Assembly: GCF_014645235.1 (NCBI RefSeq)
Contig: NZ_BMLM01000001.1
Location: forward strand, 930,001 to 994,000
Reading direction: 5' to 3'
Length of the DNA stretch: 64,000 nucleotides
DNA from: Agrococcus terreus
GTDB taxonomy: Bacteria > Actinomycetota > Actinomycetes > Actinomycetales > Microbacteriaceae
Part shown: positions 61,851 to 64,000 of the stretch, in pieces
Position numbering within the stretch: position 1 is the stretch's first letter
How the letters are laid out: each line of letters starts with the position of its first letter
Position numbers and translations under genes: made by a program
Notes under the pieces: model-generated
Databases searched by the model: none
The model's input: the letters and a program-made list of their open reading frames with translations, nothing else
Told to the model about the DNA's origin: nothing

Positions 61851-62483
61851 TCAGAGCTCGATCGATTCGCCCGAGGTGAGCGGGTGGTGGGTGCCGCCGC
61901 CCTGCTGCACGGCCCACTCGATCCGGCCGTTCGCCATCGCGAGGCCCATGGCGCTGATGGGCGCCTCGTGGATGGGGATGGTCGCGTGCGGCGCGACCTC
62001 GAGCACGAAGTCCATCGCCTCGCCGATCTTCAGCCAGGGCGCGCCGACGGGCGCGCACAGCAGCGCGGGACGGACGTCGGGCACGGCGTAGGAGTCCCCC
62101 GGGTGGTACAGCGCCTCGTTCACGAGCACGCCGAGGTTGTCGACCACGGGGATGGAGGAGTGGATGACGGCGTGCTGCCCGCCGAGGAAGCGCAGTCGGA
62201 ACGGTCCGGCGGTCACGCGCTCGCCCGCCTCGACCGCGCGCACGTCGAAGCCCTCCGCGGCGCGGGCCACGCCCTCCGGGCCGTAGATGGGCACGTTCGG
62301 GTTGGTCCCGCGGAGCGCCCGCAGGTGCTCGGCGTCCCAGTGGTCGGCGTGCTCGTGGGTGATGACGATCGCGACGACGCCCGTCGGGGCGAGCGGGCCC
62401 GTCTGGTTGCCCGGGTCGATCACGAGCCGCTGCCCCTCCTCCTCGAGGACGAGGCAGGCGTGGGCATGCTTGGTGACGCGCAT
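61851..62483 (-). CDS. Metallo-beta-lactamase-fold hydrolase (UlaG-like)
   Basis: A 210-residue MBL-fold protein with the metal motif THEHADHWD and later ligands in GQHAVIHSSIP and YHPGDSYAVP. It is a small UlaG-like type often called L-ascorbate lactonase-like, but the substrate is unknown. TAGGGT on the minus strand (62490-62495) ends six bases before the ATG, a leaderless layout. The divergent partner is the diacylglycerol kinase gene, with a large inverted repeat between them. Confidence 0.85.
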   Translation of the reverse strand: MRVTKHAHACLVLEEEGQRLVIDPGNQTGPLAPTGVVAIVITHEHADHWDAEHLRALRGTNPNVPIYGPEGVARAAEGFDVRAVEAGERVTAGPFRLRFLGGQHAVIHSSIPVVDNLGVLVNEALYHPGDSYAVPDVRPALLCAPVGAPWLKIGEAMDFVLEVAPHATIPIHEAPISAMGLAMANGRIEWAVQQGGGTHHPLTSGESIEL

Positions 62484-62532
62484 GCGGTCACCCTACGCCC
62501 GCCCTCCGGCCACCGGGTGAGCGTGTCGCTCC

Positions 62533-62601
62533 ACCCGCACATGTGCAGGAAACGGCTGTTCTGGCATGCGCATGGCAACCCTTTCCTGCACATGTGCGGG
62601 T
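62533..62601. repeat. Nested inverted repeat, 20-bp perfect arms
   Basis: Perfect 20-bp arms lie at 62533-62552 and 62582-62601, with 29 bp between. Each arm contains the palindrome GCACATGTGC, and the centre holds CATGCGCATG. It lies in the 207-bp gap between two divergent genes, so an operator pair is more likely than a terminator. Confidence 0.75.
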
Positions 62602-62690
62602 CGCCGCCGCGCGGACGAGCGGTGCGGGGCCGAGGGCGGGTCGCGGGGCGGATGCGCGGGGCGCGGGCCAGGCAGCCGTAGGGTCGTGCC

Positions 62691-63593
62691 GTGCACGTCG
62701 TGGTCGCCTCGAACCCCGCAGCCCGGTTCGGACGATCGGGCGAGGTGGGCGCGCGCGTCGCGGCCCGCGTCGCGGAGCTCGGCCACGAGGTGACGCACGT
62801 CGCGGCGGCCGACGCGCGCGGCCAGCTCGAGCAGACGCGCTTCGCGATGATCCGCGGCGACGCGCTCGTCGCCGTCGGCGGCGACGGCATGGTGCACGTC
62901 GCGCTGCAGGTGGTCGGCGGCACCTCGAAGCCGCTGCTCGTCGTGCCCGCCGGCAGCGGCAACGACCTCGCCGAGGCCCTCGGCATCCGCTCGGTCGAGC
63001 AGGCGATCGACGGGCTCGAGGCCGCGCTCGCCGCCCGCCCCGAGCGCATCGACCTCGTGCGCATCGAGCATCCCGAGGGCGTGGCGCTCGCGGCCGGCAT
63101 CGTGTCGGTCGGCTTCGACGCCGACGTCACGGTGCGGTCGTCCCGGATGCGCCGCGTGCCGAGCCGCGTCCGCTACGAGGCGGCGATCGTCGCGACGCTG
63201 CTGCGCCTGCGCCACCGCAGCTTCCGCGTCCGCATCGACGGGGGAGCGGAGCGCACCTGGCGCACCGTCATCGCCGCGGTCGCCAACAACCGCACGCTCG
63301 GCGGCGGCATCCCGCTCGCGGCGAGCGCCTCGATGCGCGACGGCCTGCTCACGGCGGTCTTCGCCGACGAGCTCCGCTACCCGGCGTTCCTGCGCCTGCT
63401 CGTGCGTGCGCTGCGCGGCACGCACCAGTCGGATCCGCGGGTGACGACGATCGACTGCGAGACGGTCGAGCTCGCGAGCGACGAGGAGGTCGTCGTGTGC
63501 GCCGACGGCGAGGTCGTGGGGCGCCTGCCCGTGCGCTGCTCGACCATGCCGGGCGCGCTGCGGGTGCTGCTGCCGGTGCCCTCCGGCGCGTGA
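62691..63593 (+). CDS. Diacylglycerol kinase-family lipid kinase
   Basis: A 300-residue DagK-fold kinase (DgkB/YegS family). The nucleotide-binding signatures are VAVGGDGMVH and VPAGSGNDLAEALG. The C-terminal beta domain ends normally. Likely substrates are diacylglycerol, undecaprenol or a sphingoid-type lipid; I cannot choose. TAGGGT at 62679-62684 ends six bases before the GTG, so it is probably leaderless. It is divergent from the MBL gene. Confidence 0.87.
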   Translation: MHVVVASNPAARFGRSGEVGARVAARVAELGHEVTHVAAADARGQLEQTRFAMIRGDALVAVGGDGMVHVALQVVGGTSKPLLVVPAGSGNDLAEALGIRSVEQAIDGLEAALAARPERIDLVRIEHPEGVALAAGIVSVGFDADVTVRSSRMRRVPSRVRYEAAIVATLLRLRHRSFRVRIDGGAERTWRTVIAAVANNRTLGGGIPLAASASMRDGLLTAVFADELRYPAFLRLLVRALRGTHQSDPRVTTIDCETVELASDEEVVVCADGEVVGRLPVRCSTMPGALRVLLPVPSGA

Positions 63594-63709
63594 TCCTGCG
63601 GCGCATCGAGGCGCCGGAGGCGCGCTCGACGGCCCGACGTCCGCTCGATTTGGCGCACGCTCGGATCGTGTGCCACACTATCCAGGTTGCTTCCGCAGGG
63701 AAGCGGCAA

Positions 63710-63782
63710 GGCCCCATCGTATAGCGGCCTAGTACGCTGGCCTCTCACGCCGGTAACGCGGGTTCGAATCCCGCTGGGGTCA
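63710..63782 (+). tRNA. tRNA-Glu (anticodon CTC)
   Basis: A 73-nt cloverleaf. Acceptor GGCCCCA pairs with TGGGGTC, the anticodon is CTC in CTCTCAC, and the T-arm is GCGGG-TTCGAAT-CCCGC. CCA is not encoded. The 116-bp gap before it holds no gene that I can support. Confidence 0.96.
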
Positions 63783-63788
63783 CCTGAT

Positions 63789-63821
63789 CGAAGCCCCCGC
63801 CCTCCACGGGCGGGGGCTTCG
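63789..63821 (+). terminator. Terminator after tRNA-Glu
   Basis: A perfect 14-bp stem (CGAAGCCCCCGCCC and its complement) with a 5-nt loop, TCCAC. Confidence 0.85.
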
Positions 63822-63943
63822 TCGCGTCCGGGCCAGGCCGTCGAGGACGGCCCGCCGCGGCACCCCCCTGTTCGCCGACGTCATCGGATGCGCACAGGCA
63901 CGCTCGGGAGGATGGCCGGCGGACCCCACGAGAGGAGCCCACC

Positions 63944-64000
63944 ATGCAGTGCCCTACCGACGGCACCACCCTCACCATGAGCGAGCGCAGCGGCATCGAG
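63944..64000 (+). CDS. zf-TFIIB-domain protein (3' end outside window)
   Basis: Only 19 residues are visible (MQCPTDGTTLTMSERSGIE). The opening CPTDGTTL followed by SERSGIE is typical of small bacterial zf-TFIIB-domain proteins, where a second zinc-binding CPxCxG pair would follow beyond the window. The ATG has GAGAGGAG at good spacing. The function is unknown in general. Confidence 0.6.
   Translation, partial: MQCPTDGTTLTMSERSGIE

Noticed and set aside
63745-63996. A minus-strand frame antisense to tRNA-Glu
   Set aside because: Its C-terminal part is the complement of the tRNA and terminator, and it overlaps the zf-TFIIB start.

Overview
The window is a high-GC (about 70% or more) actinobacterial chromosome segment. 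The adjacent pdtaS and whiB1 genes, the WhiB protein, GTG-rich starts, hairpin terminators without U-tracts and the leuB-ilvE-FAH-gltX order all point to Actinobacteria. The small DUF6458 protein and the recurring GGATGCG motif suggest Microbacteriaceae, perhaps an Agrococcus relative; this is inference, with no 16S or other marker gene present. I found no integrase, transposase, CRISPR array or phage gene.

Layout. 1-8.3 kb: pdtaS (5' end cut off), whiB1, a Bcp peroxiredoxin, tRNA-Lys, an alanine-type aminotransferase, a PfkB sugar kinase and a membrane-anchored multicopper oxidase. 8.3-20.6 kb: a TIM-barrel sugar isomerase, then branched-chain amino acid synthesis (ilvD, ilvB, ilvN, ilvC), a FAD/Rieske oxidoreductase, small membrane proteins, a DoxX pair and serA. 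20.6-33 kb: a hydrolase preceded by a cluster of AGTGGTC sites, a GAF histidine kinase, a TetR/MFS exporter pair with a clear operator, leuB-ilvE-FAH, a PadR gene, gltX and tRNA-Gln. 33-37 kb: small membrane proteins, a YihY-family protein and an acyltransferase.

36.9-58.1 kb is a catabolic island for aromatic amines or arylacetates. The minus-strand operon encodes a FAH-RraA fusion, a GntR regulator, HpaE, HpaD, HpaH, HpaI and a phenol-type FAD monooxygenase. It is transcribed away from an MHS-family transporter, and two near-identical palindromic operators lie between them. Beyond it are a LysR/HtaA pair, a 982-residue P450-FprA reductase-flavodoxin fusion, an aldehyde dehydrogenase, a copper amine oxidase with a His/Cys-rich tail, a FeaR-like AraC regulator and an APC permease. 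Together these could import an arylethylamine, deaminate and oxidise it to an arylacetate, convert that to homoprotocatechuate (3,4-dihydroxyphenylacetate), cleave the ring and yield pyruvate plus succinate semialdehyde. Two textbook members are absent, HpaBC and a tautomerase-type HpaF; the P450 fusion, the FAD monooxygenase and the FAH-RraA fusion are candidate replacements.

58.3-64 kb: a rimK / retropepsin-like / desuccinylase-like trio, a TauE-type permease, a metallo-hydrolase, a long nested inverted repeat, a diacylglycerol-kinase-family gene, tRNA-Glu and the start of a zf-TFIIB gene.

Regulation visible in the sequence: many genes have a TAnnnT -10 element only 6-7 nt before the start codon, which implies leaderless mRNAs. 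Convergent gene pairs are often separated by long perfect hairpins or by copies of two dispersed repeat families.
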